This document shows, piece after piece, positions 45,951 through 53,962 of a DNA stretch of 64,000 bases; positions within the stretch are counted from its first letter, which is position 1, and each line of letters begins with the position of its first letter. A program made the translations under genes and the position numbers. The stretch spans positions 5,001-69,000 of the forward strand of contig NZ_JAKFYQ010000001.1 of NCBI RefSeq assembly GCF_021533835.1, read 5' to 3'. The DNA comes from Synechococcus sp. Nb3U1. Its GTDB lineage: Bacteria > Cyanobacteriota > Cyanobacteriia > Thermostichales > Thermostichaceae. Under the pieces are notes generated by a model, which saw nothing but the letters and a program-made list of their open reading frames with translations, did not search any database and was not told the DNA's origin.

Positions 45951-46379
45951 TCAGGCTTGCAGAGCGTTACAGGGTCTGGCGCCACGGTAGAACAAAGGCC
46001 GACGTGGAGAAGGTTCGGCATCCACAAAATAGGCATCGGCAGGAATCGACTGGCCCCAGTTGCGGAAGGGACTCTTCGCTTTGGGTTTGACCGGAGCGGC
46101 GGGTTGAGAAAGGGTCATGTTCAAAAGTTGTTTCGGCATGACGGGAATTTCGGAGCCCACCCGTGACCAGACCTCACAGCGATCAGAATGCACCACCACA
46201 ATACTGACCAGGGATCCGTAGTCCATGTCGTGGCGGCAGCTGTCGACGGCTTCCTTCAGCTTACGGAAGCTACGGTTAAAGGCGTAAAAATGGTTCTGAA
46301 AGCGAATGGACTCCAAGAAACCATCCGTCGTAACTGCCACATGGTTATGGTCGGTGGAAGCGTAGTCGAGGATCACCAT
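45951..46379 (-). CDS. Hypothetical protein
   Basis: 142 aa from the ATG at 46379 (MVILDYASTDHNHVAVTTDG); the frame stays open to 46445. Family not recognised. The first 80 residues look like a compact alpha/beta unit (SIRFQNHFYAFNRSFRKLKE and SLVSIVVVHSDRCEVW). The C-terminal 50 residues are basic and proline-rich, probably disordered (QPAAPVKPKAKSPFRNWGQS). There are no membrane segments and no signal peptide. Its stop is 17 bases from the stop of aspA on the other strand. It may be restricted to cyanobacteria. Confidence 0.55.
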   Translation of the reverse strand: MVILDYASTDHNHVAVTTDGFLESIRFQNHFYAFNRSFRKLKEAVDSCRHDMDYGSLVSIVVVHSDRCEVWSRVGSEIPVMPKQLLNMTLSQPAAPVKPKAKSPFRNWGQSIPADAYFVDAEPSPRRPLFYRGARPCNALQA

Positions 46380-46528
46380 AAGTGGAGAGGCTGAGAGAGG
46401 GTGAATCAAAACGAATGGGCTTTTGCCGTAATTACACTTAAGCATGACTTCTCATAGCTGGTCATCCGCGAAATGGCTTGTCTGCAACAAGGTTTAACGA
46501 AATCTTCCGTTGACTCTATCCTCTGCCC

Positions 46529-47539
46529 TCAAGCTTCCATTTCCTGGGCGGGGATCCCACCCAATTCCCGCCGCAGTTCTGCCAGGGCAGCTTCCCCAAT
46601 GTGAGGAGCGGCACAGACCAGGGTGGGCATGCGGATCAGATCGGCTCGGGCTTGGCGCAATAAGGCGCGCAGGGTAGGGTAGCTGGCTTCGTCGCAAATG
46701 AGGGTATGGGCGCGGCGCATGATAGAGCTCACCCGCTCTGTATCAGAGATCACTGCTGTCAGCACCAGCAGATCCTCTCCCCGCAAACTGTGGATGATCA
46801 CCTCCGCAACCTCCAGCAGAGCGGTGCTGATGCTGACCAGCCCCAGGCAGGCATGGGGGGGCAGTTGGCGAACCAAATCAATTTCCTTGGCGTAGTCGGA
46901 TACCTCTATGGGCAAAACACGGGCGCCGCGGGGCTGGGCAATGGCTTCGACGGCACTCAGAAAATAACGGAGCGTCACGACGGTGCCGGAACGGAGCTGA
47001 TCCAAAACCGTGGCCAGATCCTCCAAGGGCACCAACTGTACCCGGATGCCCAAGGCCTGTTGGATTTGCTGAGTCATCAGTTCCCCTGTGCCCAAATCTC
47101 GACCCGGCACACACACCAAGACCTGGGCGCTACAGCGCAAGCGCCAATCAATCTCCGCCAGCAGCAGATCCCGTACCTGTTCTAGAGAAAACCCCTGTTG
47201 TTGGAGTTGGTCAATGCCCTGGCGCACCTGATGCAAGGCTTGTTTGGATTTGTCCAGATTTTGACTCAGGACTTGAGAAGTATTGGCTACTTGACTGGCT
47301 GCTCCACTGACATAGATCCCGGAAGCGGCCCGAGTTTCCACCAGGCCCATTTCTTCCAGTTGGTGATAGACCTTGTTGATGGTGTTGCGGTGCAGGCCCG
47401 TTTGCATGGCCAATTGGCGGGTGCTAGGCAGGCGACGACCGGGGGGAAATTGCCCACAGGCGATGGCAAAACAAAGTAGGTTAAACAACTGTACAGAGCC
47501 AGGGATCCCACTCTCCGGTTGAATGGAAATGCGCATCAT
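46529..47539 (-). CDS. plmA: GntR-family transcriptional regulator, PlmA-like
   Basis: 336 aa. The N-terminal GntR winged helix (about 1-75) has LPSTRQLAMQTGLHRNTINK and VYHQLEEMGLVETRAASG. A coiled-coil linker and a long C-terminal effector-type domain of about 200 residues follow. That layout, and the rarity of GntR regulators in cyanobacteria, suggest PlmA, which forms a complex with PII and PipX and was first found through plasmid maintenance. The identification is by pattern, not alignment. A TIR element lies 40 bases upstream of its start, in the promoter region, and may influence its expression. Confidence 0.75.
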   Translation of the reverse strand: MMRISIQPESGIPGSVQLFNLLCFAIACGQFPPGRRLPSTRQLAMQTGLHRNTINKVYHQLEEMGLVETRAASGIYVSGAASQVANTSQVLSQNLDKSKQALHQVRQGIDQLQQQGFSLEQVRDLLLAEIDWRLRCSAQVLVCVPGRDLGTGELMTQQIQQALGIRVQLVPLEDLATVLDQLRSGTVVTLRYFLSAVEAIAQPRGARVLPIEVSDYAKEIDLVRQLPPHACLGLVSISTALLEVAEVIIHSLRGEDLLVLTAVISDTERVSSIMRRAHTLICDEASYPTLRALLRQARADLIRMPTLVCAAPHIGEAALAELRRELGGIPAQEMEA

Positions 47540-47580
47540 CGGTCCGTTGTTCTCCCTACGGAATCACCTGCCAGCAAGAT

Positions 47581-47685
47581 ACAGCCTTTTCCAGCGTTAT
47601 CTGATACAGCAGATTCAGGTCAATCCCTTGCTCCATAAGGTTTTTTGCCTAGCTCAAGGGCCTGCGTGAAGTCGGAAAAGGCTGT
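47581..47685. repeat. 105-bp TIR element, copy B
   Basis: The ends are a perfect 12-bp inverted repeat, ACAGCCTTTTCC and GGAAAAGGCTGT, again flanked by TA. It has the same length and orientation as the copy at 29576-29680 and about 87 percent identity by eye. It lies in the 274-base space between the divergent plmA and yqiJ-like genes, so it sits in both promoter regions. The rest of that space shows no gene. Confidence 0.78.
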
Positions 47686-47813
47686 AGCGTTAACGCAGAA
47701 AGGATTGGCATTCAATGGGGCCTGGATTCAATCCAAGACTGGTAGGGTAAGAGCAGCCGCATCCGGCGTGCTGTCAAAATCGCCCGTTGTGCAGAGTTTA
47801 CTTGAGGCTGGTT

Positions 47814-48473
47814 ATGCTCTTTAGCCTGCTTAACTTGCCCTATTGGATCCTGTTGGGGGTTGGGGTCGGACTGTTTTTACTGGTAATCCTGGCGGGTGGG
47901 GGAGATGAAGATCTGGAGGTAGAGGCCGAATTGGACTCAGAGCTAGAGGCTGACGGGGGATCCCTGTGGAGCTGGCTGGGGGTGGGGGAGGCGCCGCTGA
48001 TCTTGTTGTTGGCCCTGGATTTTTCCCTCTGGGGGCTGCTGGGCTGGCTGGTTCAGGTGACGTTGCTGGGTTGGCTGGGATCCCTGGGCAATAGGGGGCA
48101 ATTTTTGGTTTTGATGGGATCCTTGGTGGTTGCCATCGGCTTGGGGCGTTGGATTGCTCGTCCGATTGGTTTGGCATTCGCCGGGTTTGGCGAGGATGCC
48201 AGCGAGGAACGGTTGATTGGGCGGGTGGGCACCGTTAGCTCCCAGGAGATCCCCTTGGGAGGGCGAATTGGCCAGGTGGATGTCTTGGATACCCACCGCA
48301 ATCGAGTCACCGTCAGCGCTCGGCTGCCTGAATGGGCCACCGCTGCACCGAAAAGAGGCCAGGAGGTGATCTTGATCGAGCGGGGATCCCAGGGATATGT
48401 GGTGATCTTGAAAGATAGCCCCGATGAGGCCCACTGGTTACGGCCTGGGTCTTCCCCTACTTTGCCGGAATAG
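47814..48473 (+). CDS. YqiJ/NfeD-like membrane protein with OB-fold domain
   Basis: 219 aa from the ATG at 47814 (MLFSLLNLPYWILLGVG). The first helix is followed by an acidic stretch (about residues 30-45), two to three more hydrophobic helices, and a soluble C-terminal OB-fold (about 130-205, RLIGRVGTVSSQEIPLGGRI). This is the DUF1449/YqiJ arrangement, related to NfeD. YqiJ-type proteins are normally paired with a flotillin of the YqiK type; here a flotillin gene follows on the same strand. They probably act together in a membrane microdomain. The exact role of the pair is not established. Confidence 0.83.
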   Translation: MLFSLLNLPYWILLGVGVGLFLLVILAGGGDEDLEVEAELDSELEADGGSLWSWLGVGEAPLILLLALDFSLWGLLGWLVQVTLLGWLGSLGNRGQFLVLMGSLVVAIGLGRWIARPIGLAFAGFGEDASEERLIGRVGTVSSQEIPLGGRIGQVDVLDTHRNRVTVSARLPEWATAAPKRGQEVILIERGSQGYVVILKDSPDEAHWLRPGSSPTLPE

Positions 48474-48613
48474 GCTCCGTTTTGACTTGGTACCAGATTT
48501 CATTTGAGTCGTAGAAGTCTTGTTGTATGCTCAGGGCGTACCAGAGGGAATGGAATTGCCCCGTTGCAGTGCCCCTGCCCATCAGACTTATCTGCAGTAG
48601 AGAGGGATCCCTG

Positions 48614-50542
48614 ATGTTGTTTTGGCTAGCGTTGCTGCAATCTTTACCGATCCCCAGCGAGAGGGATCTCCCGCAAGCACAGGTTACCCTCCTCCCGCAA
48701 CGCCCTCCGCTACCCACCACTTTAACCCAGACGAACGGGATCCCTTTATCAGCCCGCGGTCAACTGCTGAGTGGCCCCACTTTTTTTGCCGGGGTGGCTG
48801 GAGCGATTGTCTTTCTGTTGCTCCTGGCCATTTGGGCCTATACCCGCGTCTACGTGATCACCCCCAACAACGAAGCCTTTGTGCGCACAGGCGGGGTGGT
48901 GGCCAAGAAAAAGACTGTGATTTTGAATGGTGGCTGCATCGTTTTACCCGGGTTTCATGAGCTGACACGGGTTCCTTTGCGGGAGATTTCCATCGATGTG
49001 GAACGTACCGGGAAACTGGCGGTGCGCACCCAAGACTACCTGCGGGCGGATATGCGGGTCACCTTTTTCGTCTGCATCAACGCCACCGAAGAAGATGTGC
49101 TGACGGCAGCGGCCAGACTGTCTCAGGCGGGGCGGATTACCCCCGACGACATCAAAAATGCTCTGGAAAAACGAGCCGATGACGCGATCCGAGCCGCTGC
49201 CAAAACCAAAAACCTAGCCGAGATCGACTCCGATAAATTAGGCTTTGCGCAGGAGGTCTTAAACCTGATCGAGCCGGACTTGAAAAAAGTTGGGCTAACC
49301 CTCAACAACATCGCCATCTCAGAAGTAGAAGAAAGCGATACCTACGATACCAACAATTTCTTCGATGCCCAGGGAGTACGCCTGCGCACCGAGACTATTC
49401 AAAAATCCATTCAGCAAAAACGGGAAGTAGAACTCTCCACCCAGGTCACCATCGAACAAAAGGAGCTGAACGCCGAGAAGCAATCCCTCCTGATCCAGCA
49501 GGAAAAAGAGAGCGCTCGTATGGAGCAGCAGCTACAATTAGAAGCCCTAAAGGCCCAGCGTGAACGGGAAATCCAAGAAGCACAGGTGCGGGAAGCAGCT
49601 ACTGTGGAGCGGAATAAAATCCTACAAATGCAGTCGGTGGAAGAGGAGGAAATTCGCAAAAAGTTGGCCATTCAGCAGAGCCAAATCAATGCCGATATTG
49701 CTCTAGAAGAACGGAACAAACAGCTCAAAATTGTGCAAATCCTACAACAACAGGAATCAGAAACTGCTGAGATTCAGCGACAACAGGCGATCGAATCCGC
49801 CCGACTGGGATCCCAGGTGCAAATTGCCGAGTCGGAACGGCTGGCCCAAATTGCCCGCGAAGAAGCGCAGATTGCCATTGCTAACAAGCGCCGCGAGAGT
49901 CTTTTGGCGGAAGCCGAACGGGTGAAAGCTGAAAGTGGGGTGCAAACGGCCCGCGAGCTGGAACAAGCGGAACGCCGTCAACGGCTGGCCATTATCGCTG
50001 CCGAAGAAGAGGCCGAACAACGCACCATCAGCGAGCGCAATGTGGTGGAAATCGAGGCCTTCCGGCGCAAACGACAGGCCCAGATCGCCCAAGAAGCCGC
50101 CCAAATTGAAGCAGAATCCATCCGCACTTTGGCTGCCGCAGAACGGGATCGGGCCTTGGCCGAAGCAGAAGGGATCCGCGCCAAACTGGCCGCTCAAAAC
50201 ACCGTCAGCACCGCCACCCTTACCGCTGAGTTGATCAAAGAACTGTGGCCGGAGCTCGTCCAGCAATTGCCCCAAACCCTGGAGGCGCTCGCCCCTAAAC
50301 CCGGAGTCTTAGGGGATGCCCGCATCTACAGTTTTGGTGGCGGCATGGGTAATGGCTCCTCCGCGGCAGAAATTAACAAGCTGCTGCTCTCCAGTAGTGG
50401 TCTCGAACTTCTCAGTGGTTTGCTCAAAGAAGACAAGCTGGGCGCCCTGCTAGACCGGATTGCCCTCCTGTTGCGGCAGCCGGAGGCTGACTCTTCTGCT
50501 CCTGAGGTGCATCAAGGGATCCCGACCAAGGAAGGAGGGTAG
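48614..50542 (+). CDS. Flotillin family protein (YqiK-like)
   Basis: 642 aa from the ATG at 48614, preceded by AGAGAGGG at a suitable distance; the frame is open back to 48527. A short N-terminal hydrophobic stretch and a proline/threonine-rich segment come first, then a strong membrane helix (GVAGAIVFLLLLAIWAYTRV, about residue 60). The SPFH/PHB domain covers about 80-260 (VLPGFHELTRVPLREISIDV). Then a charged Glu/Gln/Ala coiled coil of about 270 residues reaches to about 560 (EQQLQLEALKAQREREIQ). Flotillins oligomerise on the cytoplasmic face of membranes. It is paired with the YqiJ-like gene upstream (140 bases). Confidence 0.9.
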   Translation: MLFWLALLQSLPIPSERDLPQAQVTLLPQRPPLPTTLTQTNGIPLSARGQLLSGPTFFAGVAGAIVFLLLLAIWAYTRVYVITPNNEAFVRTGGVVAKKKTVILNGGCIVLPGFHELTRVPLREISIDVERTGKLAVRTQDYLRADMRVTFFVCINATEEDVLTAAARLSQAGRITPDDIKNALEKRADDAIRAAAKTKNLAEIDSDKLGFAQEVLNLIEPDLKKVGLTLNNIAISEVEESDTYDTNNFFDAQGVRLRTETIQKSIQQKREVELSTQVTIEQKELNAEKQSLLIQQEKESARMEQQLQLEALKAQREREIQEAQVREAATVERNKILQMQSVEEEEIRKKLAIQQSQINADIALEERNKQLKIVQILQQQESETAEIQRQQAIESARLGSQVQIAESERLAQIAREEAQIAIANKRRESLLAEAERVKAESGVQTARELEQAERRQRLAIIAAEEEAEQRTISERNVVEIEAFRRKRQAQIAQEAAQIEAESIRTLAAAERDRALAEAEGIRAKLAAQNTVSTATLTAELIKELWPELVQQLPQTLEALAPKPGVLGDARIYSFGGGMGNGSSAAEINKLLLSSSGLELLSGLLKEDKLGALLDRIALLLRQPEADSSAPEVHQGIPTKEGG

Positions 50543-50821
50543 AGGGTTGCGGGGGATCACCCCAGAATCAAGAGATCCAGACTATAAGGCAATCATTAAA
50601 AAACTATTAAAAATTTTAAAATCGCATCCTCCAAACGGAGCAGACCACGTCCCTCCAGGATATTCTTGTAGTAATAAAAACTTGCTTGCCTTATTTTCTG
50701 TACTTTTTATGTGGTTATCGGGGCATTTACTCCAGTACTTTTGAAAGATAGGCATCAAAGCTTGGATCTTGTCTCTGGGACTGGGTTTCAGGCCGGCCAA
50801 ATGTTGGGGTGGGGGGTCTTC

Positions 50822-51019
50822 GTGCGTGTTTATTCCCTGATTGAAGAAATTTTGCAGACCGAGATGCTTACTACTCGTCAGGAGCAGCGGCTAGACCAGC
50901 TTTTGGAGTCAAGGGACTTTGATTCGGATGATTTGGTGGCCCTAGATCGTCTCATTGAAGCCCTGTTCACCCGTCGAGTTGTGGCTGTGCCGGATGATTT
51001 GCCTGCTCGCTCAGTATAG
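50822..51019 (+). CDS. Small hypothetical protein
   Basis: 65 aa from the GTG at 50822 (start VRVYSLIEEILQTEMLTTRQ); an ATG at 50801 would add 7 residues. The helical pattern EEILxTxxLTxxxExxLDxLL and the conserved-looking SRDFDSDDLVALDRLIEAL are like short cyanobacterial proteins of unknown function I have seen. No domain is recognised and there is no signal or membrane segment. The 280 bases upstream, after the flotillin gene, are AT-rich and hold no other gene. Confidence 0.6.
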   Translation: MRVYSLIEEILQTEMLTTRQEQRLDQLLESRDFDSDDLVALDRLIEALFTRRVVAVPDDLPARSV

Positions 51020-51183
51020 GCTGAGTTGAACTTGTCAACGGGCCGATGATCAGTTTGCCTCTCGGCCATACAGCCTTGTTGAGAGGATTAGGGCCAGAGC
51101 ACGAATAGGGTCGATCAGGGATCCAATTTTGGGGAGCTGAGCCTGGTACTCAGTCTAGTATCTAGTTTTTCATTAATTTTTCA

Positions 51184-52353
51184 TTAATATTTCGGAATGG
51201 AAGGATCATAAGCCTCTGCCCAGGCGAGGATCCCTCCTTTGAGGTTTTTTCCCTGGATCCCGGCAGCTTGCAAAATCCCCAAGGCTTTGGCGGAGCGCAT
51301 CCCACTTTTACAGTGGACAATCAATTCCGAGCCATTCACCAGTTGCCGAACTTGTTCTATCCCATCGCCATTTTCAATTTGGGGCAACGGGATCAACTGG
51401 GCACCTGGAATACGACCGATTTCCCATTCGTTGGGGTTGCGCACATCGATCAATACAAAATCCTTTTGGGCATCGATGCGGGCCTTCAGATCGGCAACCG
51501 TGATCTCAACCATTTCGGATTGGCTAGCTTGCTCTTCCGCTTGGGCCTGCGGGATCCCGCAGAACTGCTCGTAATCGATCAGCTCCGTGATCGGGGGAGT
51601 GGCTGGATTTTTACGCAACTTCAGCTCCCGGAAGCTCATTTTTAGAGCATCGTAGAGCAGCAAACGCCCACTCAAGGTATTGCCGGTGCCCAGTAGGATC
51701 TTCACCGTTTCTGTAGCCTGAATAACCCCGATGATGCCGGGGAGGATCCCTAAGACACCCCCTTCAGCGCAGGAGGGCACCAACCCCGGTGGGGGCGGCT
51801 CAGGGTAGAGATCGCGGTAATTGGGGCCATCTTCGTAGTTAAAGACTGTGGCCTGTCCCTCAAAGCGGAAGATCGAGCCGTAGACATTCGGCTTACCCGT
51901 TAACACACAGGCATCATTGACCAAATAGCGGGTGGGGAAGTTATCGGTACCATCCACGATCACGTCGTAGCCAGCAAATAGCTCCAAGGCATTGTGAGAT
52001 TTGAGGGCGGTTTCGTGTACATCCACTTGACAGTAGGGATTGATCTCCAGGATGCGGTTCTTGGCAGATTCCACCTTGGGCTTACCCACCCAGGAGGTGC
52101 CGTGGATCACCTGCCGCTGTAGGTTGGACACATCCACCACATCAAAATCCACTAGGCCAATCTGCCCGACCCCAGCCGCCGCCAGGTAGAGCAACAACGG
52201 GGATCCCAATCCCCCTGTGCCGATGCAGAGAACTTTGCCCGCCTTGAGCTTCTTCTGCCCTTCCAAACCCACCTCTGGCAAAATCAAATGCCGAGAGAAG
52301 CGCTCCATCTCATCGCGGGAGAGACTGACTTGGCTGGTATCTAGGTTCAACAT
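51184..52353 (-). CDS. moeZ: E1-like adenylyltransferase with rhodanese domain (MoeZ/MoeBR)
   Basis: 389 aa from the ATG at 52353. Residues 1-260 are the ThiF/MoeB fold: the nucleotide loop GTGGLGSPLLLY, aspartates in LVDFDVVDVSNLQRQ, and the likely active cysteine in VPSCAEGGVLG. The zinc CxxC pairs of E. coli MoeB are not seen. Residues about 280-389 are a rhodanese with the persulfide loop IVHCKSGMRSAKA. Such proteins activate the C-terminal Gly-Gly of ubiquitin-like sulfur carriers as an acyl-adenylate and add sulfur. It lies right after the MoaD-like gene, and its ribosome binding site GGAGGG is made by the Gly-Gly codons of that gene. Confidence 0.93.
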   Translation of the reverse strand: MLNLDTSQVSLSRDEMERFSRHLILPEVGLEGQKKLKAGKVLCIGTGGLGSPLLLYLAAAGVGQIGLVDFDVVDVSNLQRQVIHGTSWVGKPKVESAKNRILEINPYCQVDVHETALKSHNALELFAGYDVIVDGTDNFPTRYLVNDACVLTGKPNVYGSIFRFEGQATVFNYEDGPNYRDLYPEPPPPGLVPSCAEGGVLGILPGIIGVIQATETVKILLGTGNTLSGRLLLYDALKMSFRELKLRKNPATPPITELIDYEQFCGIPQAQAEEQASQSEMVEITVADLKARIDAQKDFVLIDVRNPNEWEIGRIPGAQLIPLPQIENGDGIEQVRQLVNGSELIVHCKSGMRSAKALGILQAAGIQGKNLKGGILAWAEAYDPSIPKY

Positions 52354-52355
52354 CT

Positions 52356-52637
52356 TCAAAACCCTCCGGCGATAGCAGGAACAATGCTGATGGTGGCCTT
52401 TTCTCCGACGGGAGTACTATCCCCTTGGGCCAAATCCCGCACATCTTCGTCATTCAAGTAAACATTGACGAAATTGCGCAGCTTGCCATCTTCGGTGTAA
52501 AGGTGGCGTTTCAGGTCAGAGTAGCGGGCGATCAAATTGCCCATCACTTCGCCAACGCTGCTGCCATCGATCTCGACGGCTTCCTGATTGTCGGTATAGG
52601 GCCGCAAGGGGGAAGGGATCAGAATTTTGGTTGCCAT
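52356..52637 (-). CDS. MoaD/ThiS/CysO-like ubiquitin-fold sulfur carrier ending in GGF
   Basis: 93 aa with the beta-grasp fold. The N-terminus is MATKILIPSPLRPYT, and the conserved middle is KLRNFVNVYLNDEDVRDL. The C-terminus reads SIVPAIAGGF, so one phenylalanine follows the Gly-Gly that must be exposed for activation. In systems such as QbsE of Pseudomonas an extension after GG is removed by a JAMM peptidase; here a JAMM gene lies upstream. The closest functional match is CysO of Mycobacterium. It is followed by moeZ, with the two genes overlapping or touching at the stop codon region (moeZ ATG 3 bases away). Confidence 0.9.
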   Translation of the reverse strand: MATKILIPSPLRPYTDNQEAVEIDGSSVGEVMGNLIARYSDLKRHLYTEDGKLRNFVNVYLNDEDVRDLAQGDSTPVGEKATISIVPAIAGGF

Positions 52638-52833
52638 AAGTATGTAGGTAAGGATCTCAACTCATCTCAGAGGCCAAGATTCAGAAAATACAGCTCTTAC
52701 GTGGGCTTCTTACTGCAGTACTTGTGTCCTTAAAAGATAGTAGAGCGACCTACCCTGTGCAATGTGACTCACGTTCGCGCTAGCGTGCCCTTGGCGTAAA
52801 GGTCTGTAGTACCTGAATCAGAAAAAAGGGGAT

Positions 52834-53322
52834 CTACCCAGCCAAGGCCGGGAGCGAGGGGAGCTGGGATTGCTCTAACACTTGCATCGGCTCCCGTTGC
52901 GGTTGATCCTGTTCATCCAGAATCCAACTGACCACCTCTTCTGCCTTGCCATTCTGTACGCTAACAATCACACAGGAAAACCCCCAGGGAAAAGCATGTT
53001 GCCGATCAAATTCGGAGGGTATAGCTGGATGGTTGGGGTGGGAGTGGTAGGTGCCTAGGATCCCCAGACCTTTGCGCACCGCATGGTCGTTGGCTCGCTT
53101 GAAATCCGCCGGATCGATCAAAAAACGGCGGTTGCTGGATTCCCCATCAGCCAGGGGATTTTCTGCCTGATCCCAGGTGTTGGTCACTGACCAAAGTTCA
53201 TGAATGAGCTTGTCGCCCGCTTTGATCTCGCCAATCAAAATCCCGCAGCCCTCGTAGGGAAAGGCTTGCTCGCCGTGCTGGCGAATGGTGCGCAGGTGTT
53301 CTGCCAGGAGGTGAAGGGCCAT
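52834..53322 (-). CDS. JAMM/MPN metallopeptidase (Mec-like)
   Basis: 162 aa from the ATG at 53322; the much longer open frame to 53865 has unconserved, out-of-family sequence and was not used. The JAMM zinc motif is complete: Glu24 in PYEGCGIL, His93 and His95 in TYHSHPNHP, Ser103 and Asp106 in IPSEFD, with exact E-HxH-x7-SxxD spacing. The family cleaves isopeptide or C-terminal bonds after ubiquitin-like proteins; the nearest known role is Mec+ releasing cysteine from CysO. It shares strand and order with the MoaD-like and moeZ genes, separated from the former by 196 bases. Confidence 0.92.
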   Translation of the reverse strand: MALHLLAEHLRTIRQHGEQAFPYEGCGILIGEIKAGDKLIHELWSVTNTWDQAENPLADGESSNRRFLIDPADFKRANDHAVRKGLGILGTYHSHPNHPAIPSEFDRQHAFPWGFSCVIVSVQNGKAEEVVSWILDEQDQPQREPMQVLEQSQLPSLPALAG

Positions 53323-53444
53323 CAATCTCGCCTTTGCCGATGGAATTACCGTTCTTTCATTCTGACACAGATTTGTCCGGGATCCGCTATTCCCCATAGC
53401 CCGGATGGATGTCCTATTCCATGCTCTTTCTAAACTTGAGGGGG

Positions 53445-53711
53445 TTAATCGGGTTCTTTCGGATCCCGTGGGAGGTAATGGATGCAGCCCTGACAGGGCC
53501 CCTGGGGGTTCACGGCACAGCGCAACCAAACTGATTGGGCACTGAATTGACAGGAGGGATCCCCCAAAGGCGGGCCAAATTCTCCAGTCCGTTGACGGCG
53601 CAGCAACACCACCTGACGTCGCCAGTCTTGTAAAAAACGGCTGTAAGCTCGTTCCCGCCACCGGCGCTTGGCAGCATTTTCCAGAACATGGGCGGTGAAG
53701 TTGTCCAACAT
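53445..53711 (-). CDS. DUF6464 family protein
   Basis: 88 aa from the ATG at 53711; an upstream ATG at 53738 would add 9 residues. The basic helix AYSRFLQDWRRQVVLLRRQ is followed by the cysteine-rich end DPSCQFSAQSVWLRCAVNP and GPCQGCIHY. The four conserved cysteines suggest a bound metal (zinc or an Fe-S cluster). This is a cyanobacterial family without known function. It lies 120 bases upstream of the JAMM gene on the same strand and may belong to that cluster, but the connection is only positional. Confidence 0.75.
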   Translation of the reverse strand: MLDNFTAHVLENAAKRRWRERAYSRFLQDWRRQVVLLRRQRTGEFGPPLGDPSCQFSAQSVWLRCAVNPQGPCQGCIHYLPRDPKEPD

Positions 53712-53816
53712 GGGAGGAGCACTCAAAAAAGAGGCCAACTCGATGGAAGGTTGGGGGTTGCGTTGGATCAGCCCAGACCCTCAGGATGGCACACTCTATC
53801 GTGAAGAACCAAAGAG

Positions 53817-53945
53817 TACAGCTTTTCCCAGCGTCTCGCGTAGCGGGAGGATGGCCTTGATCCACTACAGTCCATATGGGCTAATTCCTGATCTGAGCAG
53901 GATTCTGGGCTACTTCAGATTCTCCATGCCGTCGGAAAAAGTGTA
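53817..53945. repeat. Diverged TIR element, copy C
   Basis: About 129 bases with ends TACAGCTTTTCCCAGCG and CGGAAAAAGTGTA, which match the ends of the 105-bp elements at 29576 and 47581. The interior is different. It begins and ends with TA-flanked termini like the other copies, so it may be a relative mobilised by the same transposase. It lies between the DUF6464 gene and argH. The match of the ends is clear but shorter than for the other copies, so the assignment is moderate. Confidence 0.5.
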
Positions 53946-53962
53946 GGAGATCCCCTCGCTGT

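Noticed and set aside
52775-52815. Palindromic CACGTTCGCGCTAGCGTG upstream of the carrier gene as an operator
   Set aside because: It looks like the common CG-rich palindromic debris of cyanobacterial spacers; nothing ties it to a regulator.
53323-53865. Long N-terminal extension of the JAMM frame
   Set aside because: It overlaps the DUF6464 gene in another frame, has no similarity to the family, and the conserved domain begins right at the ATG at 53322.
53668-53946. 92-aa plus-strand frame over the TIR element copy C
   Set aside because: It spans the antisense of the DUF6464 gene and the repeat and has no protein features.
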